DNA from: Pseudomonadota bacterium
GTDB taxonomy: Bacteria > Pseudomonadota > Gammaproteobacteria > Burkholderiales > Thiobacillaceae
Direction: 5' to 3'
DNA length: 54,344 nucleotides
Assembly: GCA_021848725.1 (NCBI GenBank)
Contig: JAJZTS010000011.1
Location: forward strand, 1 to 54,344
The stretch's first letter is position 1; each line of letters begins with the position of its first letter. A program made the position numbers and the translations under genes. Shown here piece by piece: positions 39,163 to 47,511 of the stretch. Below the pieces are notes generated by a model. It ran no database searches, was not told the origin of the DNA, and worked only from the letters and a program-made list of their open reading frames with translations.

Positions 39163-40459
39163 TATCGAGGCCTTCCACCAGCGCCGCCAGCGCGTGCTGG
39201 ACCGGATGGGCGAGGGCGTGATGGTCATCGCCACCGCGCCCGAGACCGTGCGCAACCGCGACGCCCATCATCCCTATCGCTTCGATAGCTACTTCTATTA
39301 CCTGACCGGTTTCACCGAGCCGGAAGCGGTGCTGGTGTTGGTCGCCGGCGCACAGCCGCAGCAGCTCTTGTTCTGCCGCGAGAAGAACCTGGAGCGCGAG
39401 ATCTGGGACGGCTTCCGCCATGGCCCGGAGGCGGCGCGCGAGGCCTTCGGCTTCGATGCCGCCCATCCTATCGCGGAACTCGACGAGCAGATGCCGCGGC
39501 TGCTGGAGAACAGCCCGGCCTTGCACTATGCGATCGGCCACGACCCGGCCTGGGATGGGCGCGTGGTCGGCTGGCTCAATGCCGTGCGCGCCAAGACGCG
39601 CAGCGGGGTGCAGGCGCCGGAGCGCCTGGTCGATGCCCGCGGCCTGCTCGACGAGATGCGCCTGTTCAAGGACAGCTTCGAGCTCGAGCTGATGCGGCGT
39701 GCCGCCGACATCTCGGCCGCGGCGCACATCGCGGCGATGCGCGCGACCCGGCCGGGCCGGCACGAGTACGAGATCGAGGCGGAACTGCTCTATGCTTTCC
39801 GCCGCCAGGGGGCCGAGGCGCCGGCCTATACCTCCATCGTCGCCGGCGGCGCCAACGCCTGCGTGCTGCATTACGTGTTCAACAATCAGCCGCTCAAGGC
39901 CGGCGACCTGCTGTTGATCGACGCCGGCGCCGAATATCGCGGCTACGCTGCCGACATCACCCGGACCTTCCCCGTCGCTGGCCGGTTCAGCGCGGCGCAG
40001 CGCGATGCCTACGAGATCGTGCTGGCCGCCCAGGCCGCGGCCATCGCCCAAGTCGCGCCGGGCCGCCCCTGGCAGGCGCCGCACGAGGCGGCGGTGAAGG
40101 TGCTGGTGCGGGGCATGGTCGACCTCGGCCTGCTCAAGGGCGAGGTCGACGGCTTGATCGAGGGCGAGGCCTACAAGCGTTTCTACATGCACCGCACCGG
40201 CCATTGGCTGGGCCTGGATGTGCACGATGCCGGCGAATACAAGCAGGCCGGCGACTGGCGGCCCTTGCAGCCGGGCATGACCCTGACCGTGGAGCCCGGC
40301 CTCTACATTCGCCCGGCCGACGACGTGCCCGAGGCCTTGTGGCACATCGGCATCCGCATCGAGGACGATGTGTTGGTGACCGAGGCCGGCTGCGAGCTAC
40401 TGACCCGCGGCGCGCCGAAAGCGGTGGCCGAGATCGAGGAGGTGATGCGGCATGACTGA
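39152..40459 (+). CDS. pepP: Xaa-Pro aminopeptidase (aminopeptidase P)
   Basis: PepP removes N-terminal residues preceding proline. The 435-aa protein has the N-terminal domain ([20 protein letters not shown]) and the pita-bread M24B catalytic domain. The dinuclear Mn ligands are recognisable in [42 protein letters not shown] and [11 protein letters not shown] 39152 lies inside the murU end. The pepP-ubiH-ubiI-type order is common in proteobacteria. Confidence 0.96.
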   Translation: MSLNIEAFHQRRQRVLDRMGEGVMVIATAPETVRNRDAHHPYRFDSYFYYLTGFTEPEAVLVLVAGAQPQQLLFCREKNLEREIWDGFRHGPEAAREAFGFDAAHPIAELDEQMPRLLENSPALHYAIGHDPAWDGRVVGWLNAVRAKTRSGVQAPERLVDARGLLDEMRLFKDSFELELMRRAADISAAAHIAAMRATRPGRHEYEIEAELLYAFRRQGAEAPAYTSIVAGGANACVLHYVFNNQPLKAGDLLLIDAGAEYRGYAADITRTFPVAGRFSAAQRDAYEIVLAAQAAAIAQVAPGRPWQAPHEAAVKVLVRGMVDLGLLKGEVDGLIEGEAYKRFYMHRTGHWLGLDVHDAGEYKQAGDWRPLQPGMTLTVEPGLYIRPADDVPEALWHIGIRIEDDVLVTEAGCELLTRGAPKAVAEIEEVMRHD

Positions 40460-41675
40460 TAGGGCCCTCTCCCCTAACCCTCTCCCGCTTGCGGGAGAGG
40501 GGGACGTAGTGCCGCTTCGCGGCGATGCCCATTACGATATTGCCATCGTCGGCGGCGGCCCGGTCGGCGCCGCGCTGGCCGCTGCCCTTGCGGGTAGCGA
40601 ATACCGCGTCGCGGTGCTGGAGGCGCGTGACGTGCTCGCCGCCCAGGATCCGCGCGCCATCGCCTTGTCGCAGGGCGCGCGGCTGATCCTGGAGCGCATC
40701 GGCGCCTGGCCGGCCCTGGCCGAGCAGGCGACGCCGATCTCGACCATCCATGTCTCGCAGCGCGGCAGCTTCGGCCGCGCCGAACTGCTGGCGAGCGAGA
40801 TGGGCGTGCCGGCCCTGGGCTATGTCACCCGATACGGCGATCTCTATGCCGCCCTGGCGGCGCAGTTGCAGCAGAGCGGGGCGACGGTATCGACCGGCGC
40901 CCAGGTCACGGCGATCCGTTCGACCAGCGGCTATGGCGCGGTCGAGTTTCACCGCGGCGGCGTCGAGCAATTGCTGACCGCCGATCTGGTGGTGCTGGCC
41001 GACGGCGGCAAGAGCCTGCCCGGGCGGCAACAGGTGAAGGACTACGGCCAGACCGCGATCCTGTGTACGGTGACGACGGCGCAGCCGCACGGCAGCCGCG
41101 CCTATGAACGGTTCACCCCGGAGGGGCCGATGGCCCTGCTGCCGCTGGGCGAGGCCTATGCCCTGGTCTGGACCGTGCCCAACGCCCAGGCCGAGGCGGT
41201 GCTGGGGCTGGACGATGCCGCCTTTCTGGCGCGCCTGCACGGCCGCTTCGGCGACCGCCAGGGCCGCTTCCTCACCGCCTCGAAGCGCGCGGCCTTCCCG
41301 CTGCGCATGATCACCAGCGAACCGGTGCAGGGGCCGCGCATCCTGCGCATTGGCAACGCCGCCCAGACCCTACACCCGGTGGCCGGGCAGGGCTTCAACC
41401 TCGGCCTGCGCGATGCCTGGCAGCTCGGCCAACTCATCTGGGAGGCGGACAAGCCGGCATTGGGCAGCGCCGAGTTCTGCACGCGCTATCGCGACCGGCG
41501 CGGCCCCGACGTGAGCGGCGGCATGCGCATGACCGATCTGATGGTCGAGCTGTTCTCCAACGACAATTTCGTGCTGCGCCATGGCCGAGGCGTCGGCCTC
41601 GCCTTGATGGATGCGCTGCCGCCGCTGAAAAAGGCCTTCGCGCGCAAGATGATGTTCGGGGCTCAAGCGTGGTAG
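40452..41675 (+). CDS. ubiH: UbiH/UbiF-family FAD monooxygenase, first copy
   Basis: A flavin hydroxylase of ubiquinone ring synthesis, probably 2-octaprenyl-6-methoxyphenol hydroxylase (UbiH). The FAD motif is YDIAIVGGGPVGAALA, the DG motif VVLADGGKSLPG, and the second FAD motif RILRIGNAAQTLHPVAGQGFNLG. The ATG at 40452, overlapping pepP by 8 bp, adds about 26 residues before the Rossmann fold. Those residues are encoded by a palindromic repeat. GTG at 40509 would give a normal-length N-terminus (VPLRGDAHYDIAIVGG) and has a GGGAGAGGGGGA ribosome-like site a few bases upstream, so the true start may be there. Confidence 0.9.
   Translation: MTDRALSPNPLPLAGEGDVVPLRGDAHYDIAIVGGGPVGAALAAALAGSEYRVAVLEARDVLAAQDPRAIALSQGARLILERIGAWPALAEQATPISTIHVSQRGSFGRAELLASEMGVPALGYVTRYGDLYAALAAQLQQSGATVSTGAQVTAIRSTSGYGAVEFHRGGVEQLLTADLVVLADGGKSLPGRQQVKDYGQTAILCTVTTAQPHGSRAYERFTPEGPMALLPLGEAYALVWTVPNAQAEAVLGLDDAAFLARLHGRFGDRQGRFLTASKRAAFPLRMITSEPVQGPRILRIGNAAQTLHPVAGQGFNLGLRDAWQLGQLIWEADKPALGSAEFCTRYRDRRGPDVSGGMRMTDLMVELFSNDNFVLRHGRGVGLALMDALPPLKKAFARKMMFGAQAW
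40478..40501. repeat. Palindromic repeat unit within the ubiH start region
   Basis: Arms of 11 bp (40478-40488 and 40491-40501) are perfect reverse complements with a two-base loop. The flanking CCCCTAACCC makes it look like the dispersed CCTCTCCC/GGGAGAGG palindromes of many proteobacteria. It lies in the first 17 codons of ubiH if translation starts at 40452, and its right arm would serve as a Shine-Dalgarno for GTG at 40509. Confidence 0.75.
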
Positions 41676-41827
41676 ATCGCTTCGATATTGTCATTGTCGG
41701 GGCGGTGCGAGCAGGGAGCAGGGGCCCCGCCAGAGTGCTTTTTGCTGGTGGGGATGTGACCGGCCGCGAGTCGCCGCCGGCCGCCGACAAGGGATGCATC
41801 TGTTGCGAAGGATGTTGTCGTGAGTGA
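41669..41827 (+). pseudogene. Duplicated UbiH-type start fragment with insert
   Basis: A 52-codon open frame starts at GTG 41669, overlapping the ubiH stop, and reads VVDRFDIVIVGA, the beginning of a second FAD hydroxylase. It then diverges into ARVLFAGGDVTGRES and a Cys-rich tail and stops at 41825-41827. The same 26 bases (24 identical) recur at 41837-41862 at the start of the real second hydroxylase. This looks like an old start of that gene cut off by an insert of about 130 bp flanked by an imperfect duplication. The insert could instead be a dispersed repeat. No protein of this length is known to me. Confidence 0.5.
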
Positions 41828-42974
41828 ACGCGATGTCTTCGATATGGTCATTGTCGGCGGCGGCCTGAGCGGCGCCGCCCTGGCCCTGGCCCTGCGCGAT
41901 ATGGCTTGGCGCGTGGCCGTGGTCGAGCCGAACCCGCCGCGCGCACCGGGCGATGCCTGGGATGCCCGCGTCTATGCCTACAGCCCCGGCAACGTCGTCT
42001 GGCTGCAAGCCTTGGGCGCCTGGAATGCGACGGTGCGCAGTCAGCCGGTCTATGCGATGCGCATCGCCGGCGACGACGGCGGCCATCTGGCGTTCGACGC
42101 GCTGGATGCCGGGCTGTCCGAGCTGGCCTTCATCGCTGAGAGCAACCGTTTGCATTGGTCGCTGTGGCAGGGCCTGCGCGCGGCCGGCAATATCGAATCG
42201 ATCGAGGCCGAGACCGCCGGCGTGGCCTGGGGCGATGGCGAGCATGAATTGATCTTGGCCGACGGCCGCCGCTTGCAGGCGGGTCTGCTGGTCGGGGCCG
42301 ACGGTGCCCATTCCTGGCTGCGCGCCCAAGCCAACATCGGCCTGACGATCGAGGATTACCAGCACGTCGGCGTGGTCGCCAATTTCGAGACCGAGCGGCC
42401 GCATCGCGGCATCGCCTATCAGTGGTTCCGCCCTGACGGCGTGCTCGCCTATCTGCCCTTGCCGGGCAACCGGATTTCCATCGTCTGGTCGACCACGCCG
42501 GAACAGGCCGAGGCGCTCAAGGCCCTGCCCCCCGATGAATTCACCTCACGCGTGGCCGAGGCCGGCCGTCATAGCCTGGGCAGGCTGCAATTGGTGACGC
42601 CGCCGCAGGGCTTTCCGCTCAAACGGCGGCGGGCCGAGGCCTGGGTGCGGCCCGGCCTGGTCTTGATCGGCGATGCCGCGCACACCGTGCACCCGCTGGC
42701 CGGGCAGGGGATCAATCTCGGTTTCCGCGATGTCCGGCTGCTGGCGGAATCGCTGCGCGATGCGCAGCTGGCGCCGGGCGACCTCGGCCGGCTGCAGGCC
42801 TATGCCTTGCGCCGGGACGAGGATGTCAGCTCGGTGCAGTTTGTCACCGGCAGCCTGAAGAAACTTTTTGCCAGCGAAGAGCCGTTGCTGCGCTGGCTAC
42901 GGAATACCGGCATGACCTTGACCGATGGCCAGGCCTGGTTGAAACAGGCGCTGATGCGCCATGCGATTCAATAA
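41820..42974 (+). CDS. UbiH/UbiF/COQ6-family FAD monooxygenase, second copy
   Basis: The 384-aa flavoprotein is a second ubiquinone-ring hydroxylase. It has DMVIVGGGLSGAALALAL at the N-terminus, LVGADGAHSWLRAQ in the middle and LIGDAAHTVHPLAGQGINLGFRDV near residue 285. The start is GTG 41820. It differs clearly from the first copy and may act at another ring position (UbiI, UbiF or UbiM type); the sequence does not decide which. It is followed 14 bp later by dsbC. Confidence 0.88.
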   Translation: MSERDVFDMVIVGGGLSGAALALALRDMAWRVAVVEPNPPRAPGDAWDARVYAYSPGNVVWLQALGAWNATVRSQPVYAMRIAGDDGGHLAFDALDAGLSELAFIAESNRLHWSLWQGLRAAGNIESIEAETAGVAWGDGEHELILADGRRLQAGLLVGADGAHSWLRAQANIGLTIEDYQHVGVVANFETERPHRGIAYQWFRPDGVLAYLPLPGNRISIVWSTTPEQAEALKALPPDEFTSRVAEAGRHSLGRLQLVTPPQGFPLKRRRAEAWVRPGLVLIGDAAHTVHPLAGQGINLGFRDVRLLAESLRDAQLAPGDLGRLQAYALRRDEDVSSVQFVTGSLKKLFASEEPLLRWLRNTGMTLTDGQAWLKQALMRHAIQ

Positions 42975-42988
42975 CACGTGGAGTGAAA

Positions 42989-43696
42989 ATGCGTTTAATC
43001 CTAGCGTTGCTGTTGTCCCTCGCGGCCGTTCAAGTACAGGCGAACGATGCCGAACTGCGTCGTGCCTTCGAGGCCCGCTTCCCTGGGGCCAAGGTGGTGA
43101 GCGTGGCCAAGACGCCGCTGCCCGGCGTGTATGAGATCGTGGCCGACGGCAACCAACTGGCCTATGTCGACGAGAAGGCCGAGTTCCTGTTGATGGGCGA
43201 GATCATCGACTTGAAGAGCCGGCGCAACCTGACGCGCGAGAAGATCGACGAATTGACGCGCATCCAATTCGATACCCTGCCTCTGCAAAACGCGATCAAA
43301 TTCGTGAAGGGCGATGGCAAGCGGCTGCTGGCGGTGTTCTCCGATCCGGATTGCCCATACTGCAAGAAACTGGAACCAGAGTTGACCAAGCTCGATAACG
43401 TGACGATCTATATCTTCCCGTTCCCCATCGCCAGCTTGCACCCGGATGCCGGGCAACGAGCCAAACAAATCTGGTGCAGCAAGGATAGGGCGCAGGCTTG
43501 GCTCGATCTGATGCTCAAGGGCAAACAGCCGGCCAAAGCGACCGGTTGCAAAAACCCAGTGGACGACAACATTGCATTGGGCCAGAAGTTGGGCGTCAGC
43601 GGCACGCCGACGCTGGTGTTCGCCAATGGCAAGCGGGTGCCCGGCTATATTTCGGCCGACCGGATCGAGGCCTTGCTCAAAGACACCAGCAAGTAA
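42989..43696 (+). CDS. dsbC: Thiol:disulfide interchange protein DsbC
   Basis: DsbC is a dimeric periplasmic disulfide isomerase kept reduced by DsbD. The 235-aa protein has a signal peptide (MRLILALLLSLAAVQVQA), an N-terminal dimerisation domain (about 20-80) and a thioredoxin domain with CPYC near 121-124 in FSDPDCPYCKKLEPEL. The cis-Pro motif is GTPTLVFANG. ATG 42989 is chosen because GGAG lies 5 nt upstream; GTG 42983 is the alternative. Confidence 0.95.
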   Translation: MRLILALLLSLAAVQVQANDAELRRAFEARFPGAKVVSVAKTPLPGVYEIVADGNQLAYVDEKAEFLLMGEIIDLKSRRNLTREKIDELTRIQFDTLPLQNAIKFVKGDGKRLLAVFSDPDCPYCKKLEPELTKLDNVTIYIFPFPIASLHPDAGQRAKQIWCSKDRAQAWLDLMLKGKQPAKATGCKNPVDDNIALGQKLGVSGTPTLVFANGKRVPGYISADRIEALLKDTSK

Positions 43697-43764
43697 CCCG
43701 TTGCAACTGCCATTGGGGCGGACCAGGCTGCCAGCACGCTAAACGGTGCATTTATACTGATCGG

Positions 43765-44385
43765 ATGCGTGTATTCGATTTGGCTGCGATACAAGGTGTG
43801 CTGCGGCAACCGCTTTCCCGTGCGATGCTGCTGTCGCTTTGCCTGCATTTGGCTGTGCTTGCGCTGGTGCAGGTGCGGCCGATGGCGGAGCCCGAGAACG
43901 AACAGGTGATCGAGCTGCGGCTGGCAGTGCCAGCCGGGCAAGGCGAGACCTTGGCAAAGCACTTGCCGCAGTCTATTCAGGCCGACGCAATGCCGACGGC
44001 GGCTCAGGCCGATACCGTCGAGAACCGCCGCGCCGCGCCGGCGCCGGAGCCAGCGGGCCCGGCCTTGGCGTTGCCGGCTTTGTTCGATGCCCATTGGTAT
44101 GCCGCGCGCGAGGTCGATGTCCATCCTACGGTCCTGGGCCGAATCCAGCCGATTTATCCGGACGATGCCCGACGCCAAGGGCTGGAAGGCTGGGTGAAGC
44201 TACGGCTGAAGCTCGACGAGCGGGGCAGGGTGCTGGAGACAGAGGTGGTCGAAGCGCAACCACCTGGGGTGTTCGATGCCGCGGCGGTCGAGGCTTTTAG
44301 CCGGGCGCGGTTCGAGCCTGCGCGCAAGCAAGGTGTGCCGGTGCGCTATGAAGGTTTTTTCCGGGTGATGTTCGAGTTGGAATGA
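43765..44385 (+). CDS. TonB-family energy transducer
   Basis: The 206-aa protein has one N-terminal membrane helix (LSLCLHLAVLALVQV, about 22-37), a periplasmic linker, and a C-terminal TonB domain (about 140-206) with RIQPIYPDDARRQGLEGWVKLRL and AAVEAFSRARFEPARK. The linker is short with only a modest Pro/Ala content, and no ExbB/ExbD genes are adjacent. It could energise one outer-membrane receptor or, being small, act in a non-transport role. ATG 43765 gives this N-terminus; the open frame continues upstream only as the dsbC shadow. Confidence 0.85.
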   Translation: MRVFDLAAIQGVLRQPLSRAMLLSLCLHLAVLALVQVRPMAEPENEQVIELRLAVPAGQGETLAKHLPQSIQADAMPTAAQADTVENRRAAPAPEPAGPALALPALFDAHWYAAREVDVHPTVLGRIQPIYPDDARRQGLEGWVKLRLKLDERGRVLETEVVEAQPPGVFDAAAVEAFSRARFEPARKQGVPVRYEGFFRVMFELE

Positions 44386-44387
44386 AA

Positions 44388-44411
44388 ACGGCAGGCTAAA
44401 AAGCCTGCCGT
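44388..44411. terminator. Convergent terminator between the TonB-like gene and the small gene
   Basis: A 10-bp perfect stem (44388-44397 with 44402-44411) with an AAAA loop lies 3 bp after the TonB-like stop codon and 22 bp before the minus-strand stop. On the minus strand it is followed by TTTTCATT, which suits a terminator for the small gene; on the plus strand no T-run follows. Confidence 0.7.
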
Positions 44412-44432
44412 GCATTGTTGGGCTTGCTGAGC

Positions 44433-44633
44433 TTAGGCGTAGGTGTCGACGCTATTGCCGAGGTGGTCGGGGTTGGCAGCGGCCGACTGATTGGACGGCT
44501 GCACTTGCTGCGTCTGCTGCGTGGCGATCTGGGCAGTACGCTGCTCGGACTGCGCGGCGCTCTGGAGCGCGATCGTGCTGGCTTGGGCCGCGTATTGGGC
44601 TTGGCTTTCGGCTAGGGACGAGATGGCTTCCAT
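44433..44633 (-). CDS. Small Gln/Ala-rich protein, possibly YjfB-like
   Basis: A 66-aa soluble protein, MEAISSLAESQAQYAAQAST at the start, rich in Gln, Ala and Ser and predicted helical, ending NPDHLGNSVDTYA. The tail recalls the HLG-x-x-ID ending of the YjfB putative motility family, but the match is short. Support that it is a real gene: ATG with GAGG six nt upstream, its own downstream terminator, and compositional bias typical of a real product. No membrane segment or signal is present. It might be related to motility, but this is a guess. Confidence 0.65.
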   Translation of the reverse strand: MEAISSLAESQAQYAAQASTIALQSAAQSEQRTAQIATQQTQQVQPSNQSAAANPDHLGNSVDTYA

Positions 44634-44666
44634 ATGGGACCTCGAGTAAACAATTTCACGGCTCCT

Positions 44667-45944
44667 TTATAACCCACTTTTTCCAGCAGCGCCAGTCAAA
44701 ACAAGGGGATAGTCTCTAGGTAGTAATACCCATATGCGCCCCTTTTGCTTCATGGCCCCGGCCAGTTGACCGGCGCCGTCGCCAAAACCCCAGAAGAAGT
44801 CGGCCCGGACATTGCCGCGGATGGCGCCGCCGGTGTCCTGGGCCAGCATCAGCCGATTCAGCGGCTCGGCCGAGTTCGGCCGGGTGGTGGCGAGCCAGAG
44901 CGGGGCGCCGAGCGGGATCGCGCGCGGGTCGATGGCCACGCTGCGCTCGGCGGAGAGCGGCACGCCCAGGGCGCCGAGCGGGCCGCTCGTATTGTTGGGC
45001 AGCTCGCGGAAAAAGACATAGCTTGGGTTGGTGTTGAGCAGGGTGGCGAGTTTTTCCGGGTTTTTGCGGGCCCAGTCCTTGATGCCTTGCATCGAGGCCT
45101 TGTCCAGGGTCAGCTCGCCTTGCTCGACCAGCCACTTGCCGATGGATTTGTAGGGATGGCCGTTCTGGTCGGCATAACCGACCCGGACGGTGTCGCCGTT
45201 CTCCAGTTGAACCCGTCCAGACCCTTGAATTTGAAGGAAAAATAAGTCGATCGGGTCGTCGACCCACAGCAGTTCCTTGCCTCGGGTGGGCGTGGCGCCG
45301 CTCTCGATTTCGGCCCGCGAGAAATAGGGGACCACGCGTTTGCCTTGCAAGCGCCCGCGCAGGCGCAGGTTTTTCAGTTCGGGATAGAGGCTGGACAGGT
45401 CGACGACCAACAAGTCGTCGGGTGCGGCATAGAGCGGATAGATGTATGGGCTGCCGAAGCTCCGGCTGCCATGCAACAAGGGTTCGTAATAGCCGGTAAT
45501 GAGGCCTTCGTTGCCGCCGTCGGTCTGCTGAATCTGATACGGCTGGAAATCGCCCTCGAAGAACTGCCGCATGCGCTCCGCGTCGAACGGGCTGATCTGA
45601 GTGGCCTGCTGGCAGACCTTGGCCCATGCCGCCTGGCCCTTCAAGCCTTTACAGGAATTGAGCAGGGCCGGCCAGGCCGCGCTGAAGTCGTCGTCATGCC
45701 AGCCGGGCAGGTCGGCGAAGCTGCTGGGTTTGAGCCAAGGCATCGCGGTTGGCGGTGTCTTGCTCGGCACGGGTTCGGCCGGCGCTTCGGTAGCGGGGGG
45801 GAGGGCGGCGGCCTGTGTCGGCTTAGCCTCTGCGGGCGGGATGCTTTTTTGTGCCTGGGGTGGAATGGCGGCTTTTTGCGGCGGCGTGGCGCAGCCGGCC
45901 AGGGCGAGCAGCAGGCAAGTTAGGATTAACGCGGTCGATTTCAC
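44667..45944 (-). CDS. mltA: Membrane-bound lytic murein transglycosylase A
   Basis: MltA is an outer-membrane lipoprotein that cleaves peptidoglycan to 1,6-anhydro products. The signal peptide ends in the lipobox LAGC with Cys18, followed by a Pro/Ala-rich linker. The MltA barrel domain (about 140-290) and the C-terminal 3D domain contain the catalytic Asp in AQDTGGAIRGNVRADFFWGFG. Length is 425 aa. Its product feeds AnmK and the recycling kinases encoded elsewhere in the window. Confidence 0.96.
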   Translation of the reverse strand: MKSTALILTCLLLALAGCATPPQKAAIPPQAQKSIPPAEAKPTQAAALPPATEAPAEPVPSKTPPTAMPWLKPSSFADLPGWHDDDFSAAWPALLNSCKGLKGQAAWAKVCQQATQISPFDAERMRQFFEGDFQPYQIQQTDGGNEGLITGYYEPLLHGSRSFGSPYIYPLYAAPDDLLVVDLSSLYPELKNLRLRGRLQGKRVVPYFSRAEIESGATPTRGKELLWVDDPIDLFFLQIQGSGRVQLENGDTVRVGYADQNGHPYKSIGKWLVEQGELTLDKASMQGIKDWARKNPEKLATLLNTNPSYVFFRELPNNTSGPLGALGVPLSAERSVAIDPRAIPLGAPLWLATTRPNSAEPLNRLMLAQDTGGAIRGNVRADFFWGFGDGAGQLAGAMKQKGRIWVLLPRDYPLVLTGAAGKSGL

Positions 45945-46037
45945 TGAGGGGTTCGCTACGGGGTGGGGGCAGGATCGATTTCCGGGGCGAATGCTAAAGC
46001 AATCGTGGTCATTTCCATAGCGTCGTTTCCAGGGTGC

Positions 46038-46895
46038 TCAGAAACCCGCGGCATAGGCCGTTCCCAGGTAATTGCTCAGGGCGTCGAGTTGCTGCAGCCG
46101 TCCATCCGGACCGATGTAATAGACGACGCCGTCTTTGCTGCCGACATAGCTATTGGTTGTCGGGTAATAGCGGTAGTAATAGCCGGCGTAAATCGCGGAT
46201 GCCGCGACGGCGGGGGCAAAGAGATCGGGGTATTGCTCGGCCCAGTTGAATAAACGGTTGGATTCGGCATAGGGCGAGGCGCCATAGAGGGCGGCGCAGG
46301 CCTGGGCGTCGTCGCCGCGCAAGGTGCGCTGGTAGCTGTAGGTATGGTAGGGGACGTACATGACCGATTCGTAGGTCTTGGAATGATTCAGTCCCAGCAC
46401 GTGGCCCAGTTCGTGGGTGATCAGGGCTTCGAGGTCTTGTTTGTTGCTTTGCGTCCAGGTGCGGGCGCTGTTCAGCACCATGTCGGCATCGGCCATGTTG
46501 CCGTTGGCGTCATACCACCATTGCGTATAGCCGTCGTATTGGCTGCGGCTACCGGTTAGCACGGCCCAACCGAACACGTTGGTGCGGTCGATGGTGGCCC
46601 AGGTGGCATCGAGCATGGGGGCGGCCTGGGTCAGGCCTTGGTAATTGAAGTGGAGGTTGCACATGCCTTCCCATTTGGCGGTGGCGATCTTGAAGAGTGC
46701 GACCACATCGTCCGTGTTCAGGCCGGCCGGCTGATTGGCCGGGTTGTAATACCAATTGATCTGGCCGCTCTGCCAGTGTTCCTGCGCGCTGCCCAAGACA
46801 TAACTGAAACCGTTGTTAGGGATGGCCGACCGGTTGTAATCCTGGGCGAGGGCAGGTAGGGCGAGGAGGCCGACAAACCAAGCTAACCGTTTCAT
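46038..46895 (-). CDS. Secreted matrixin-type (M10A) zinc metalloprotease
   Basis: A 285-aa exported protease with a signal peptide (KRLAWFVGLLALPALA). The catalytic zinc site is the full HEXXHXXGXXH motif: H161, E162, H165 and H171 in ITHELGHVLGLNHS, with a Met-turn M179 in SVMY. The C-terminal about 70 residues are aromatic-rich (AGYYYRYYPTTNSYVGSKDG) and I do not recognise them. The prodomain cysteine switch of eukaryotic matrixins is absent. It is followed by the mltA gene. Target proteins are unknown. Confidence 0.9.
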   Translation of the reverse strand: MKRLAWFVGLLALPALAQDYNRSAIPNNGFSYVLGSAQEHWQSGQINWYYNPANQPAGLNTDDVVALFKIATAKWEGMCNLHFNYQGLTQAAPMLDATWATIDRTNVFGWAVLTGSRSQYDGYTQWWYDANGNMADADMVLNSARTWTQSNKQDLEALITHELGHVLGLNHSKTYESVMYVPYHTYSYQRTLRGDDAQACAALYGASPYAESNRLFNWAEQYPDLFAPAVAASAIYAGYYYRYYPTTNSYVGSKDGVVYYIGPDGRLQQLDALSNYLGTAYAAGF

Positions 46896-46908
46896 GTCTA
46901 TTGCTCCA

Positions 46909-47511
46909 TCAATGTGTCTTGCGTAACTCGATCAGGCGGAACCAGCCCGAGAGGAGGGCATCCCGATCGTCGATCACGGCCAGGTTGGCGGAATCCGCGA
47001 GGATGTCTTCGAACACCACATCTAAGCGCGTGGCCAGGCGCCGCGAGAGGGGATTGAGCAGGCGCCGCATCGGGGCCAAGGCGCCCGGCCGCAGAAATTT
47101 ATCCAGGATACGGAGCGAACCGCCCGGGCGGACCACGCGCGCGGCCTCGGCCAGGCAGGCGGCGGGTTCGGGTACCACGGCCAGGATCAGATGCAGCACG
47201 ACATGGTCGAAGCTGGCATCGGGGAAGGGCAGGCATTGGCTGTCGCCCAGGATGAAATCGATATCCAAATCCGAAGCGCGTGGGCGCGCACGTTCGAGCA
47301 TCGCCTGGGTCAGGTCGAGGCCGGTATAGCGGTGCTGCGGTGGCAGGTGGGGCAGATCGAGGCCGGTGCCGATGCCGTCGATCAGGATGTCGCTGGCCGG
47401 CAATGCGGCCAGTGGCGCGAGACTGCGGGCGCGGACCTTGGCCGATGGGCCGGCGATCAGCGCATCGTAAATGGGGGCGAAAAGGGTGTAGCTGCGTTGC
47501 AGCAAAATCAA
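46909..47511 (-). CDS. Class I SAM-dependent methyltransferase
   Basis: A 200-aa Rossmann-fold methyltransferase. The SAM motif region is LIDGIGTGLDLPHLP, followed by TGLDLTQAMLERARP, DSQCLPFPDASFDHVVLHLI and AARVVRPGGSLRILD. Similar proteins (UbiE/Methyltransf_11 type) are often of unknown specificity. Translation starts at TTG 47511, overlapping the apaG stop as TTGA, so the two are coupled. Confidence 0.87.
   Translation of the reverse strand: MILLQRSYTLFAPIYDALIAGPSAKVRARSLAPLAALPASDILIDGIGTGLDLPHLPPQHRYTGLDLTQAMLERARPRASDLDIDFILGDSQCLPFPDASFDHVVLHLILAVVPEPAACLAEAARVVRPGGSLRILDKFLRPGALAPMRRLLNPLSRRLATRLDVVFEDILADSANLAVIDDRDALLSGWFRLIELRKTH

Noticed and set aside
39080-40345. A 421-codon minus frame opposite pepP
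   Set aside because: Shadow of pepP codons with no domain or ribosome site.
43701-43765. A TATACT -10-like box before the TonB-like gene
   Set aside because: No -35 at a usable distance, and transcription would begin almost at the start codon.
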